Shown here piece after piece: positions 17,738-26,900 of a stretch of DNA of 64,000 nt. The stretch's first letter is position 1. Each line of letters opens with the position of its first letter. The stretch is from Bacteroidales bacterium UBA4333 (GTDB lineage: Bacteria; Bacteroidota; Bacteroidia; Bacteroidales; Paludibacteraceae). A program made the position numbers and the translations under genes. Below the pieces are notes generated by a model. The model was not told the origin of the DNA. It worked only from the letters and a program-made list of their open reading frames with translations, and ran no database searches. The stretch lies in contig DGTP01000001.1 in the NCBI GenBank assembly GCA_002394335.1, positions 1-64,000 of the forward strand. Reading direction: 5' to 3'.

Positions 17738-17795
17738 TACGATAGATATACGATACATATACGATAGATACACGTTAGATATACGATACATTCGT
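17738..17795. repeat. Tandem tract of ACGATAGAT/ATACGATAC words
   Basis: Overlapping words of 7-9 nt (ACGATAGAT, ATACGATAC, ACGTTAGAT) fill the gap after the 431-residue gene. A 25-nt stretch is identical to one at 45440-45484 between hsdM and hsdS. Confidence 0.8.
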
Positions 17796-17861
17796 ATAAC
17801 CAGAGTATAACTATAGTATAATATAGAGAACCAAAGAATAACCTAATAAATTTATACAATT

Positions 17862-19625
17862 ATGAGAAAATTATTTAGTATTTTAGCCGTGGCACTCCTG
17901 GCCCTCTCCGCTCACGCCACGGTAGTAACAAAAGACATTACTTGGATTTTGACAGAAGGCGGAAATACCTTCGATCTGACTGCTTGGGGAACTATGGCAA
18001 CCAAGTGGGATTGGACGTCAGGATGTGCCGAATACGACCAATTGGTGTTCGAGTTTGAGAATCCTACGGGGGACATCGCAGTTAAAGCGCAGTTTAATGA
18101 TGGAACAAACGACATTCCTTCTTCTGCTGTATTGCACGTAGGTGACAATAGTCTGGCTGTGAATGTGACAGCTGATGTATTACATAGCGTTGATGTGAAG
18201 AACTATAGCAGCTCAGCACAGACTATCAAACTCACTCGCATGTATCTGCGTAAAGCAGTTGGTCCCAAAAAGCCTGAAACACTTTGGAGTGGAAGCATGG
18301 AGTTCAGTGACTGGAAAGAGTGGAAAGATAGACTTGTAATTGCACCGGAGAAATTTGCTGATATACATATTGGAGATATTATCGAATTTGAATATACGTT
18401 AAGCGGGTCTAATCAGCAATTGAATCTCATTTCCCCTTTCAATTCATATAAGATGGCTTTTGTTGGTGTTTTAGATGGAGGAAACTATAATATCAATTCG
18501 GAAGTTAATCCTACGAAGTTGACTTGCGCAATTATGTCTGATGACGATATTACAAATCTGCAAAACCAAGGTGGTCTCTCTATCAATGCAGTCAATATTA
18601 CTCTAACTGCCGTCAAACTTATCAAGCACGATGTTCTTTGGACAGGAGAGACAGAGAAAATTATCGGCAATTGGAGCGGAAACATAGAAATCCCCGCTTC
18701 CAAACTATCCAACTTGCAAATAGGTAATATCATCTGCGTGCGAGTTACGGCTATTGGCTCAACCGATGATGGTCCCCGTGTCAGTCTCTATAACGGATGG
18801 AGCAACTCGGACGCATTAGCCGGCGGAGAGTACTATTTCAAAGGGGAAGATGCAGCAAGTGCAGAAAATCCGTTTATTGTTCAGTTCCCTGTTACCGGTT
18901 CTATGAAGCAGCAACTGGGTAACAAGGATCTCCTTATTCGCGGCGTGAACTACACCGTAACCGATGTGTATGTACTGGAAGGAACGCCCGTAGTAGAAAG
19001 TGGCGTAAAAGGCTACCTCACAGTCTCTACAGCAGGTATGGCGACTTTCATGCTTCCCTTCAATGTTACCTTTCTCCCGACAGGCGTAAAAGCGTACAAC
19101 CTCACCAACAACGGCGATGCTACGATCTGGGCAGAAGAAGTAACTTCGCTGACCGCTGACAAACCCGTCCTCATCATTGCTGACGCAGGCGAATATGAGT
19201 TCGTCAGCGAGGAAGAAGGTGCTTCGGCTGATATTTCTTCTAAAACAGGCACTTACACCAACGGCGCACTCGTCGGAACCTATACCACCATCGACCCGTT
19301 GGATCAGCAAACAGGTAGCGCATACAATTACATTCTGAGCAACGGCGCTGATGGCGTAGGTTTCTATCAGGTGCGCGATAACTCCTGCTCCGTAGCACCG
19401 TACCGCGCTTATCTCAACTGCGGTTACAATGCAAGCAGTGCTGCTCCCGCGTCCGCTCCGCGTATGCGTATCGTCTTCCATAAAGATGTTACGACCGATA
19501 TGGAAAATACTCCCTTCCCTTCAGGGGAGGGTTTGGGAGAGGCTTCCAAGTTCCTCCGCAACGGCCAGCTCTTCATCCTCCGCAACGGCGTGGAGTACAA
19601 TGCCAACGGTCAAATGACCAAATAA
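17862..19625 (+). CDS. Secreted modular surface protein with conserved tail
   Basis: This 587-residue protein has a signal peptide (cleavage near SAHA), a first beta-rich domain (about 20-135), two copies of the shared module (about 143-250, 253-372; starts ETLWSGS and VLWTGET), then a C-terminal region of about 150 residues similar in layout to that of the BspA-like protein at 61452 (GYLTVSTAGMATFMLPF, VGFYQVRDNSCSVAPYRAYL). It ends with the tail FLRNGQLFILRNGVEYNANG. Its DNA is less GC-rich around 18300-18620 than its neighbours. A CCCTTCAGGGGAGGG-type tract (19508-19541) encodes the linker before the tail. Probable surface glycan-binding or adhesion role; function not shown. Confidence 0.6.
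   Translation: MRKLFSILAVALLALSAHATVVTKDITWILTEGGNTFDLTAWGTMATKWDWTSGCAEYDQLVFEFENPTGDIAVKAQFNDGTNDIPSSAVLHVGDNSLAVNVTADVLHSVDVKNYSSSAQTIKLTRMYLRKAVGPKKPETLWSGSMEFSDWKEWKDRLVIAPEKFADIHIGDIIEFEYTLSGSNQQLNLISPFNSYKMAFVGVLDGGNYNINSEVNPTKLTCAIMSDDDITNLQNQGGLSINAVNITLTAVKLIKHDVLWTGETEKIIGNWSGNIEIPASKLSNLQIGNIICVRVTAIGSTDDGPRVSLYNGWSNSDALAGGEYYFKGEDAASAENPFIVQFPVTGSMKQQLGNKDLLIRGVNYTVTDVYVLEGTPVVESGVKGYLTVSTAGMATFMLPFNVTFLPTGVKAYNLTNNGDATIWAEEVTSLTADKPVLIIADAGEYEFVSEEEGASADISSKTGTYTNGALVGTYTTIDPLDQQTGSAYNYILSNGADGVGFYQVRDNSCSVAPYRAYLNCGYNASSAAPASAPRMRIVFHKDVTTDMENTPFPSGEGLGEASKFLRNGQLFILRNGVEYNANGQMTK
19508..19541. repeat. CCCTTCCCTTCAGGGGAGGG-type tract in coding sequence
   Basis: A C-rich then G-rich quasi-palindrome inserted in frame in the linker just before the conserved tail of the 587-residue protein. 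A related G-rich tract lies between genes at 53503-53545. Confidence 0.55.
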
Positions 19626-19650
19626 ATCGTAAATCGTTAAATCGTAAATA
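19624..19650. repeat. GTAAATC tandem tract before a small gene
   Basis: AAATCGTAAATCGTTAAATC words run directly into the ATG of the 52-codon gene at 19650. It belongs to the same unit family as the tracts at 23029 and 24095. Confidence 0.75.
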
Positions 19651-19808
19651 TGAAAAAGATGTATAAACAACCTGAAACGGAAGCCCTCTCGGTAGAGATG
19701 ACGACCACCCTCTGTAATTCGCAGACGGTAAGTATAAAGAACGATAAAGCTGCCGGTGCTGCCCTTGCGCCCAGTCGCAACCCGGATAACATCATAGAAA
19801 CCTATTAA
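19650..19808 (+). CDS. Small peptide of the MKK-x-Y-x-x-P type, 52 residues
   Basis: ATG 19650 to TAA 19806-19808 encodes 52 residues beginning MKKMYKQPETEALSVEM and containing TLCNSQ. The start resembles that of the 45-residue peptide at 63460 (MKKKLYFQPEVQVARV) and the N-terminus of the fimbrillin-like lipoprotein at 28251 (MKKIYTQPRIETVAS). Such small genes next to exported-protein genes seem to be a Bacteroidales family without known function. It has no signal peptide. It lies 24 bp after one gene and 8 bp before the alpha-galactosidase, so it is likely in the operon. Confidence 0.6.
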   Translation: MKKMYKQPETEALSVEMTTTLCNSQTVSIKNDKAAGAALAPSRNPDNIIETY

Positions 19809-19816
19809 GTATTCCT

Positions 19817-21925
19817 ATGAAACGAACAAGCTTCGTTTTAGCAGCCCTGTGCGCCTGCCTTCTGGTGGGCGTACAGTCGCATGCTATAGATTTGTTACCT
19901 ACCTTCGGTGACATCGACCATATCCATCTTCCGGCGCTTATCGTGCAGCACGCCGACGGCGACCAGAGTCTTCAACTGAGACCGCAGGACACAACCTACA
20001 TCGACAATCCGCAATATACGGAAACGGTAATCAAAACGAAAGACCTTGTGCAGCCGTTCTATGTGACCATCCATGTACGGCAATGGAAGGCGGTGGAGAT
20101 GACCGAGACATGGTACGATATTTCCCACACCGAGAAAAGACCTGTGCGCTTGCAGCGGTACGACAGCGGCTATCTGCCTATTGAGGGCGACAACCCCCAT
20201 CTGCTGCATATTCATGGTAACTGGGCTGCGGAAGGTGTGCCTACCGTCGAACCCCTCACACGCGGCGTGAAATCTATCCGTAATTCGGACGGAGCACGCA
20301 ATGCGCACCTTGACGCACCCGAAGTAATGATTGCGCTGGACGGCGTACCCCAAGAAAACTACGGACGCGTGCTCGGCGCTGCCCTCTGCTGGTCCGGTAA
20401 CTTCGAGATACGTATTGCCGCTACCGACGAGAAAGGATTTCATTTCTATGCCGGTATAGACCCTATGGCGTCCGAGTATATCCTGGAACCGAAAAAGGTA
20501 TTCTCTACGCCCCATTTGGCTTATACATGGTCGAACGAAGGCATGGGCGGCGTAAGCCGCGCTTTCCACCGTTGGGCACGCACCTGCGGTATGCTTCATA
20601 ACGGCAATGCCACCCGCGACATCCTCCTCAACTCATGGGAAGGTATCTATTTCGACATCACCGAGGAACGTATCCTCGCTATGATGAACGACATCGCCGC
20701 TTTCGGCGGAGAACTGTTTGTCATGGACGATGGTTGGTTCGGTGGTAAGTACCAGCGTAACAGCGACGATGCCGCCCTCGGCGACTGGGTGGTAGATACC
20801 CGCAAACTGCCGAACGGCCTGAAAGCCCTCACCGATGCAGCCAAAGACCGGCATATCAAGTTCGGTATCTGGATCGAACCCGAAGCCACCAACACCCTGT
20901 CCGAACTCTATGAGAAGCACCCTGACTGGGTGCTGCAGGAGCGCGGACGCGAACTCAAACTTGGACGCGGTGGCACCCAATTGGTGTTGGATATGACCAA
21001 CCCCAAGGTACAGGATTTTGTCTTCTCTATCGTGGATGACTTACTCACTAAACATCCCGAAATCGCCTACATCAAATGGGATGCCAATGCCTCTATCCAG
21101 AACTGCGGCTCCACCTACCTGCCGCGAGACAAACAGTCCAACCTCTATGTGGACTACCATTTGGGGCTGGTCAAGACGCTCGAACGCATCCGCGCCAAAT
21201 ACCCGAACGTGGTCATCCAGAACTGCGCCTCGGGTGGGGGACGTGCCAACTACGGACTGATGCCGTATTTCGACGAATTCTGGGTATCCGACAACAACGA
21301 TGCCCTCCAGCGCGTCTATATCCAATGGGGCACCTCGTATTTCTTCCCCTCCAACGCCATGGCGCAGCACATAGGCGGCAGCCCCTACCTCATGACCGGA
21401 CGCACGACTCCTATCAAGTTCCGTTGCGATGTAGCGATGTCCGGTCGTCTGGGTATGGAGCTGCAACCGGCGCACATGACCGATGAGGAACGCGCCCAGT
21501 GTACCGTCGCTTTTGCGGATTATAAGGAACTCCGCGAACTCATCCAGCTCGGCAATCTGTACCGTCTTGTATCTCCTTACCAACCTGTGCCGGTAGTGGA
21601 GAAACAACAAGTGGCTTCCCTAATGTACGTCTCGGATACCAAAGACCACGCCGTTCTCTTCGCCTACGGATTATCATCCTTCATGAAGCAGTCGAGCCGC
21701 CGCATCCGTCTGGCAGGTCTCGATCCCGACCGCACTTATACGCTCCATGAGAAGAACATCCGCGTAGCCTACCACCATGACCGAAACGCTTGGGGAGAAG
21801 GCGAGCCTTGCGAGTTAGACGGCAAGTCCTTCACCGGCGCCTACCTCATGTCCGTCGGACTGGACATACCCCTCTCTACGGAATATAACATCGATTACCC
21901 CTCCCGCATCTTTGAGTTGAAATGA
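19817..21925 (+). CDS. GH36 alpha-galactosidase
   Basis: The 702-residue enzyme has a signal peptide, so it should act in the periplasm or outside. GH36 features are clear: MDDGWFGG near 310, GIWIEPE near 352, the nucleophile Asp in YIKWDANAS near 420, and the acid/base Asp in WVSDNNDA near 491; the C-terminal beta domain follows. It removes alpha-1,6-galactose side chains, which points to galactomannan or galactoglucomannan as the target of the locus. Length and domain order are usual for bacterial GH36. Its stop overlaps the start of the next gene (ATGA). Confidence 0.92.
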   Translation: MKRTSFVLAALCACLLVGVQSHAIDLLPTFGDIDHIHLPALIVQHADGDQSLQLRPQDTTYIDNPQYTETVIKTKDLVQPFYVTIHVRQWKAVEMTETWYDISHTEKRPVRLQRYDSGYLPIEGDNPHLLHIHGNWAAEGVPTVEPLTRGVKSIRNSDGARNAHLDAPEVMIALDGVPQENYGRVLGAALCWSGNFEIRIAATDEKGFHFYAGIDPMASEYILEPKKVFSTPHLAYTWSNEGMGGVSRAFHRWARTCGMLHNGNATRDILLNSWEGIYFDITEERILAMMNDIAAFGGELFVMDDGWFGGKYQRNSDDAALGDWVVDTRKLPNGLKALTDAAKDRHIKFGIWIEPEATNTLSELYEKHPDWVLQERGRELKLGRGGTQLVLDMTNPKVQDFVFSIVDDLLTKHPEIAYIKWDANASIQNCGSTYLPRDKQSNLYVDYHLGLVKTLERIRAKYPNVVIQNCASGGGRANYGLMPYFDEFWVSDNNDALQRVYIQWGTSYFFPSNAMAQHIGGSPYLMTGRTTPIKFRCDVAMSGRLGMELQPAHMTDEERAQCTVAFADYKELRELIQLGNLYRLVSPYQPVPVVEKQQVASLMYVSDTKDHAVLFAYGLSSFMKQSSRRIRLAGLDPDRTYTLHEKNIRVAYHHDRNAWGEGEPCELDGKSFTGAYLMSVGLDIPLSTEYNIDYPSRIFELK

Positions 21926-23031
21926 GACCATTATTTTCCTTCGTACATAAATCGTACATCGTACTTCTGTCCCTCGTCCTTCTCGCGGCTTGTCAGCCGA
22001 CCAAACCGCGAGTTCTCTTTGGTCACCAAGACGATGTCGTCTATGGCTCCGGCTGGCAGCGCCTCGCGGACAGCACCTATGCCGATACCCGTTCCTGCAT
22101 ACATGATCTGACCGGCGAATGGCCCGACCTCATCGGTTTTGATATAGGAGGTATCGAACTGAACAACTCCCGTAACTTGGACTCCGTGCCTTTCTCTCGG
22201 ATGTTAGAAGAGTGTGCCCGTCAGTTTGAGCGCGGCGGTAAAGTGACGCTCTCTTGGCATGCCCGCAACCCCCTCACGGGCGGTAACTCGTGGGACACCA
22301 CACCCTGCCTTGCGCAAATCGTCGATTCCTCTACTGCCGTGCATGACACCATGCAGTTATGGATAGAACGCGCAGCAGCTTTCGTGGCGCAAATAGCTGC
22401 TCTCCAGACCCAACCCGACCAACTCATCGTCCGTCTCTGGCATGAGCAGTCCGGCAATTGGTTCTGGTGGGGACGCGAAGCCGGCTCGGCGGACGACTAT
22501 ATCGCCCTCTGGCAATGGACACGTACCGTCATGGACAAGCAATTATCCCTTTGTACATCGGACATTACTGGGTCCTTCGTACATCGTACATCGTCCCTTC
22601 GTACATCCCTTTATGCCTATTCTCCCGATAAACTGACGCTCTATGAAGATACGCCAGAAGGGGCATACCGCGAGACCGCAGAGTGGTACCCTGGCGACGA
22701 ATACGTGGACATCATCGGTACCGACTGCTACCACCACGGCGGAGCCGAAGGCACGGACGATTACCTCTATCGTGCCCACCGCCAATTAGACGCTGCGGCA
22801 AGGCTGGCAAAGGAGCACGGCAAACGCCTCGCCTTCACCGAGACCGGCTGCGAGGCGCTTCGCTGCCCTAATTGGTACACTACCGTCCTTCTGCCTCTCC
22901 TGCGTGAGTACCCGACGATCGAATACGTCCTCGTCTGGCGCAACGCCTGGGATATACCCACCCATTACTTCCTCCCGCAACCCAACACCGCGGAGGCGGA
23001 AGATTTCAAGGCTTTTATGAACCAACTGTAA
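21922..23031 (+). CDS. Second GH26 beta-mannanase, lipoprotein
   Basis: The 369-residue protein has a lipobox LLAAC after a hydrophobic segment and GH26 motifs: HARNP near 113, RLWHEQSGNWFWWG near 170 with the acid/base Glu, and FTETGCEA near 306 with the nucleophile Glu. Families usually show RPxHE, while this one has Leu in place of Pro. A word-like tract at 22546-22612 encodes an extra loop (TSDITGSFVHRTSSLRTS) just before LYAYSPDKL; a second tract lies in the signal-peptide codons (21937-21980). GH26 enzymes of this subtype often work on mannotriose or release mannobiose, which would feed the following epimerase and phosphorylase. Confidence 0.88.
   Translation: MRPLFSFVHKSYIVLLSLVLLAACQPTKPRVLFGHQDDVVYGSGWQRLADSTYADTRSCIHDLTGEWPDLIGFDIGGIELNNSRNLDSVPFSRMLEECARQFERGGKVTLSWHARNPLTGGNSWDTTPCLAQIVDSSTAVHDTMQLWIERAAAFVAQIAALQTQPDQLIVRLWHEQSGNWFWWGREAGSADDYIALWQWTRTVMDKQLSLCTSDITGSFVHRTSSLRTSLYAYSPDKLTLYEDTPEGAYRETAEWYPGDEYVDIIGTDCYHHGGAEGTDDYLYRAHRQLDAAARLAKEHGKRLAFTETGCEALRCPNWYTTVLLPLLREYPTIEYVLVWRNAWDIPTHYFLPQPNTAEAEDFKAFMNQL
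22546..22612. repeat. GTACATC-type tract inside the second GH26 gene
   Basis: Words TTTGTACATCG, CCTTCGTACATCGTACATCG and CCCTTCGTACATCC are inserted in frame, adding a Ser/Thr/Arg-rich loop between helices of the catalytic domain. Confidence 0.75.
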
Positions 23032-23064
23032 ATCGTACATCGTACATCTGTAAATCGAAAATAA
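23029..23064. repeat. GTACATC/GTAAATC tract between GH26 and GH130 genes
   Basis: AAATCGTACATCGTACATC followed by TGTAAATCGAAAAT fills the intergenic gap. Confidence 0.75.
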
Positions 23065-23069
23065 TACTT

Positions 23070-24311
23070 ATGTCTTATAAAGATAAAATACAAACTCTCC
23101 GTGCCGCCCACGAAGCACTCCTTACTCGTCCCAATGAGCCGATGGCGGAAAATGGGCTTTCGACTTTCGACTTTCGACTTGCGACGGGTATTTATACCAA
23201 ATACAAATATCCGATTCTCACGGCGGAGCATACGCCGCTGGAGTGGCGGTACGACTTCAACGAGAAGGACAATCCCTACCTGATGCAGCGTATCATGATG
23301 AACGCGGTGCTGAATGCCGGTGCGATTCTCTTCAAGGGCAAATATACCGTCGTGGCGCGGGTTGAAGGCGCTGACCGCAAATCCTTCTTCGCCGTAGCGC
23401 AATCACCCAATGGTATCGACAACTGGCGTTTCTGGCCCGAACCTGTCACCATGTCCGACGGCAATAACGCACCCGCAACGAACGTCTATGACATGCGCCT
23501 CACGCGCCACGAGGACGGATGGATATACGGCATCTTCTGTGTGGAGCGTCACGACGAGACCAAACCTTTCGACACCTCCGCCGCTACGGCTGCCGCAGGC
23601 ATAGCCCGCACCAAAGACCTCATTCACTGGGAGCGGCTCGATGATCTCAAGTCCCTCTGTCAGCAGCGAAATGTAGTGCTGCATCCTGAGTTTGTGGACG
23701 GACAATATGCATTATACACCCGTCCGCAGGACGGTTTTATCGAGACCGGCAAGGGTGGGGGAATAGGTTGGACACTCACTCCCGACATCACCCATGCTGA
23801 GGTGCGCAACGAACGCATCATCTTCTCCCGTGCCTATCACACCGTCTATGAGGTCAAGAACGGCGAAGGCCCCGCACCCATTAAGACTCCCAAAGGCTGG
23901 CTCCACCTTGCTCATGGCGTGCGCGCCACCGCTTCCGGACTCCGTTATGTGCTCTATATGTATATGACCGCCCTGGATGACCCCACACGTGTCATTGCCC
24001 GACCCAGCGGATGGTTACTTGTGCCCGAAGGATACGAGTACATCGGCGATGTCATGAATGTCGCCTTCTCCAACGGCTGGATAGTGGAGGAGAATAAATC
24101 GTACATCGTAAATCGTTCAATCGTAAATGATAAAGACACCCGCCGTGTCTTTATCTATTACGCCTCCGCAGACACCCGGCTCCATGTAGCTACCACTACC
24201 GTGGACCAGCTCCTCGACTATTGTCTCAATACCCCCGAGGACGGACTCACCACCTCCGCCTCCGTAGAGAAGATCAAAGCCCTTGTGCATAAGAACCAAA
24301 TGTCTAAATGA
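23070..24311 (+). CDS. GH130 4-O-beta-D-mannosyl-D-glucose phosphorylase
   Basis: This 413-residue cytoplasmic enzyme matches the GH130 mannosylglucose phosphorylases: LTAEHTPLEWRYDF near 49-62, the catalytic Asp in TNVYDMRLT near 141, and YTRPQDGFIETGKGGGIGW near 213. It splits mannosyl-glucose with phosphate into mannose 1-phosphate and glucose. Next to an epimerase and a GH26 it reconstitutes the mannan pathway known from Bacteroides fragilis. Two word-like tracts lie in frame: TTCGACT repeats (23154-23187, encoding LSTFDFRLATG) and GTACATC/GTAAATC repeats (24095-24130, encoding SYIVNRSIVN), both at surface-loop positions. No signal peptide is present. Confidence 0.9.
   Translation: MSYKDKIQTLRAAHEALLTRPNEPMAENGLSTFDFRLATGIYTKYKYPILTAEHTPLEWRYDFNEKDNPYLMQRIMMNAVLNAGAILFKGKYTVVARVEGADRKSFFAVAQSPNGIDNWRFWPEPVTMSDGNNAPATNVYDMRLTRHEDGWIYGIFCVERHDETKPFDTSAATAAAGIARTKDLIHWERLDDLKSLCQQRNVVLHPEFVDGQYALYTRPQDGFIETGKGGGIGWTLTPDITHAEVRNERIIFSRAYHTVYEVKNGEGPAPIKTPKGWLHLAHGVRATASGLRYVLYMYMTALDDPTRVIARPSGWLLVPEGYEYIGDVMNVAFSNGWIVEENKSYIVNRSIVNDKDTRRVFIYYASADTRLHVATTTVDQLLDYCLNTPEDGLTTSASVEKIKALVHKNQMSK
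23154..23187. repeat. TTCGACT tandem tract inside the GH130 gene
   Basis: GGGCTTTCGACTTTCGACTT followed by TCGACTTGCGAC adds a short in-frame insert near the N-terminus. A close relative is at 38177-38213 in the giant gene. Confidence 0.75.
24095..24130. repeat. GTACATC/GTAAATC tract inside the GH130 gene
   Basis: Words AAATCGTACATCG, TAAATCGTTCAATCGTAAAT extend a loop before the strand VFIYYASADTRLHVAT. Translation stays in frame although other frames hold TAA stops. Confidence 0.75.
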
Positions 24312-24319
24312 CTAAATAA

Positions 24320-25717
24320 ATGACCCAAATGGTAAATAACAAGTGGCTTCGCCACGTAGGCTACGGTTTCGGCGATATGTCCTCGTCGATGTTCTGGAAA
24401 GTCTTTTCCTATTACCTGCCGTTCTTCTACAGTAACATCTTCGGTCTCTCGCTCAAGGATGCAGGGATCATCCTCCTTGTCACGCGTATCTGGGACGCAG
24501 TCTCCGATCCGATGATGGGGATTATAGCCGATCGTACGCAAACACGTTGGGGCAAGTACCGCCCGTACCTGCTCTTTGTTGCGCCGCTCTTCTCCATCGC
24601 AGGTATCTTGCTTTTCACTACGCCCGATTGGGGGTATAGCGCCAAACTCGTCTGGGCGTACGCTACGTATATTCTGATGATGACCGTTTATACGGGTATC
24701 AACGTGCCGTACGGTGCTATGCTGGGTGTAATGACGGAAGACTCACAAGAGAAAACGGTCTATTCGTCCTTCCGCATGTTCTTTGCCTATGGCGGTTCAT
24801 TCCTTGCCCTCTTTCTTTGGGAACCGCTCTGCAACGCCCTCGGCGGTTATAACAGCCCGCTGGGATGGTTCTGGGCGATGGTAGTCATTGCGGCTGCCTG
24901 TTTCGTCCTTTTTATCTGCTGTTTCCTGTTGACGAAAGAGGAACTGAAGACCGTCTCCACTGTCTCTATCGGTTCGGATTTCAAGGCACTATTGAGCAAC
25001 AAGCCCTGGTGGATACTCATCGGTGCAGCCCTTTGCTTTAATCTCTTTTGTACCGTCCGCGGTGCTACCGTAGCCTACTACTTCGCCGACATCATCCCTG
25101 CCGGAGCGCAATTGGCTATCGGTCGATGGTCGTTCTTGTTTTACGCCGGCTTGTTCTTAGCTATAGGCGAAGTATCTAATATGATAGGTGTCGCACTCTG
25201 CGTGCCTATCGCTGCGCGGTTCGGTAAGAAAACAACCTTTATTGCTGTCAATATCGCATTGTGTGTACTCTCCGTCCTGTTCTTCTTTATTCCTGTTTCG
25301 CAGACCGGCTTCTGGCTCATGCTCCTCGCTCAGATACTTATCTCTATGCTCACGGGCGTGATGTCTCCTCTGGTATGGTCGATGTACGCCGATGTGTCCG
25401 ACTATGCCGAGCAGAAATACAAAACAGCCTCCACGGGACTGATCTTTTCCTCGTCCTCCATGGCGCAGAAGTTCGGCGGTGCGATCGGCGGTTCGGCTGC
25501 TCTCTGGCTCCTTGCCGCCTGCGGATATATTAGCAATCAGCCTTCAGCCATCAGCACCCAGCCGGATTCTGCACTCCTCTGCCTCCGATGCCTGATGTCC
25601 TTCATACCGGCTGCGGTGAGTATCATTGCCGTCCTGGTGGTATCGTTCTATCCCCTCACTACGGCACGCATGAAAGAGATCGATGCCCAACTCAAAATCC
25701 AAAGACAAAATGATTAG
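24320..25717 (+). CDS. GPH-family sugar:cation symporter
   Basis: The 465-residue protein has about 12 hydrophobic helices and the glycoside-pentoside-hexuronide family loop DRTQTRWGKYRPYLLFVAP near 73-91. It most likely imports mannobiose or mannosyl-oligosaccharides across the inner membrane by ion symport, matching the intracellular phosphorylase and epimerase. The start at 24320 sits inside an AAATGG-type tract (24301-24342). A small word-like insert near 25536-25566 (QPSAISTQPDSA) lengthens a loop between late helices. The stop overlaps the next start by 8 bp. Confidence 0.88.
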   Translation: MTQMVNNKWLRHVGYGFGDMSSSMFWKVFSYYLPFFYSNIFGLSLKDAGIILLVTRIWDAVSDPMMGIIADRTQTRWGKYRPYLLFVAPLFSIAGILLFTTPDWGYSAKLVWAYATYILMMTVYTGINVPYGAMLGVMTEDSQEKTVYSSFRMFFAYGGSFLALFLWEPLCNALGGYNSPLGWFWAMVVIAAACFVLFICCFLLTKEELKTVSTVSIGSDFKALLSNKPWWILIGAALCFNLFCTVRGATVAYYFADIIPAGAQLAIGRWSFLFYAGLFLAIGEVSNMIGVALCVPIAARFGKKTTFIAVNIALCVLSVLFFFIPVSQTGFWLMLLAQILISMLTGVMSPLVWSMYADVSDYAEQKYKTASTGLIFSSSSMAQKFGGAIGGSAALWLLAACGYISNQPSAISTQPDSALLCLRCLMSFIPAAVSIIAVLVVSFYPLTTARMKEIDAQLKIQRQND

Positions 25718-26900
25718 TAAATCAGAAGCAAGAGTTTTGCTCGAAACCAATATTCTGCGTTTTTGGCAGGAACGGATGGTGGACTACCAGCAGGGTGGAT
25801 TCTACGGACGTATAGACGGATATAATGTACTGCATCCGGATGCAGAGAAAGGAACTGTTCTCAATGCGCGTATACTATGGACGTTTTCTGCGGCTGCGCG
25901 TGTGCTGCATAATACACCTTACCGCATACTGGCAGCGAGAGCTTATGACTACCTTGTGCAGCGGTTTATAGACCGCGAACAAGGTGGTGTCTATTGGTCG
26001 CTCAATGCCGATGGTACCCCGCTTGACACCAAGAAACAGACCTATGCGATCGCTTTTGCCATATACGGTCTGGCGGAGTACTATCGCGCTACCCAAAATA
26101 GTGAAGCACTCAATGCCGCTATCCATCTCTTTGACGACATCGAGACGCACGCCTTCCAATCGTACATGGTAAATGACCAAATGGTAAATGGCTACGTTGA
26201 GGCTCTCACCCGCGACTGGCAGCCGATTGCTGACATGCGTCTCTCCGAAAAAGACGAGAACGGTGTCTTCACCATGAACACCCATCTCCATGTGCTCGAA
26301 GCTTACACTAATCTTTATCGCGTCTTAAAGAATGTCCAAAGGAACGATGTACAAGGTACAAAGGAAAGGGTAGAGCGCCAACTCCGTACACTCATTGACA
26401 TCTTTGCCAACCGTATCTTTGATCCCACAACCGGTCACTTAATGCTCTTTTTTGACGAGAAATGGCAACCATCCAACACCTATACTTCTCCCGGACATGA
26501 TATAGAAGCGGCATGGCTGCTACATGAGGCATTGGAGGTGTTTGGTGATGAAGAACTGCTAAATCAAACCCTGCCGGTTATTCATTCATTGGCGCAAGCA
26601 GCAGAAGAGGACATTATGGATGAGAAAGAATGGTGGTGTTATGCAGAGGCGGTGGTGGGATATCTCGACCAATGGAAACTATATCAAGAGAAAAAAACTA
26701 TAGAAAGTAATATCAATCTTGAATTGGCAGAAGCGGCATTCCATTATATCCAAACCCATTTGATGGACCGTGAGAATGGTGAGTGGTTCTGGTCCGTCCT
26801 CCCTGATGGCACACCCGATCGCACCCACGACAAAGCCGGCTTCTGGAAATGCCCTTACCACAACTCCCGCATGTGTATTGAAATAATAGAAAGATTATGA
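25710..26900 (+). CDS. Mannobiose/cellobiose 2-epimerase (AGE family)
   Basis: From ATG 25710 the product has 396 residues with the alpha/alpha-barrel pattern of N-acylglucosamine 2-epimerases: FYGRIDGYN near 31, NARILWTFSAAAR near 55, PGHDIEAAWLLHEA near 260 and a late WFWSVLPDGTPD. In mannan loci this family turns beta-1,4-mannobiose into mannosyl-glucose for the GH130 enzyme. An earlier in-frame ATG (25683) would overlap the transporter more and lacks family similarity. Two word-like tracts lie in frame: AAATGGTAAATGACC (26159-26193, in SYMVNDQMVNG) and GTACAAGGTACAAAGG (26331-26369). Its stop overlaps the next start (ATGA). Confidence 0.88.
   Translation: MISKSEARVLLETNILRFWQERMVDYQQGGFYGRIDGYNVLHPDAEKGTVLNARILWTFSAAARVLHNTPYRILAARAYDYLVQRFIDREQGGVYWSLNADGTPLDTKKQTYAIAFAIYGLAEYYRATQNSEALNAAIHLFDDIETHAFQSYMVNDQMVNGYVEALTRDWQPIADMRLSEKDENGVFTMNTHLHVLEAYTNLYRVLKNVQRNDVQGTKERVERQLRTLIDIFANRIFDPTTGHLMLFFDEKWQPSNTYTSPGHDIEAAWLLHEALEVFGDEELLNQTLPVIHSLAQAAEEDIMDEKEWWCYAEAVVGYLDQWKLYQEKKTIESNINLELAEAAFHYIQTHLMDRENGEWFWSVLPDGTPDRTHDKAGFWKCPYHNSRMCIEIIERL
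26159..26193. repeat. AAATGGTAAATG tract inside the epimerase gene
   Basis: Words CGTACATGGTAAATGACC and AAATGGTAAATGG replace a loop just before the conserved YVEALTRDWQ. The same unit occurs between genes at 24301-24342 and 61007-61050. Confidence 0.75.
26331..26369. repeat. GTACAAAGG tract inside the epimerase gene
   Basis: AATGTCCAAAGGAACGATG and GTACAAGGTACAAAGG encode NVQRNDVQGTKER, a charged loop between helices. Confidence 0.7.
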
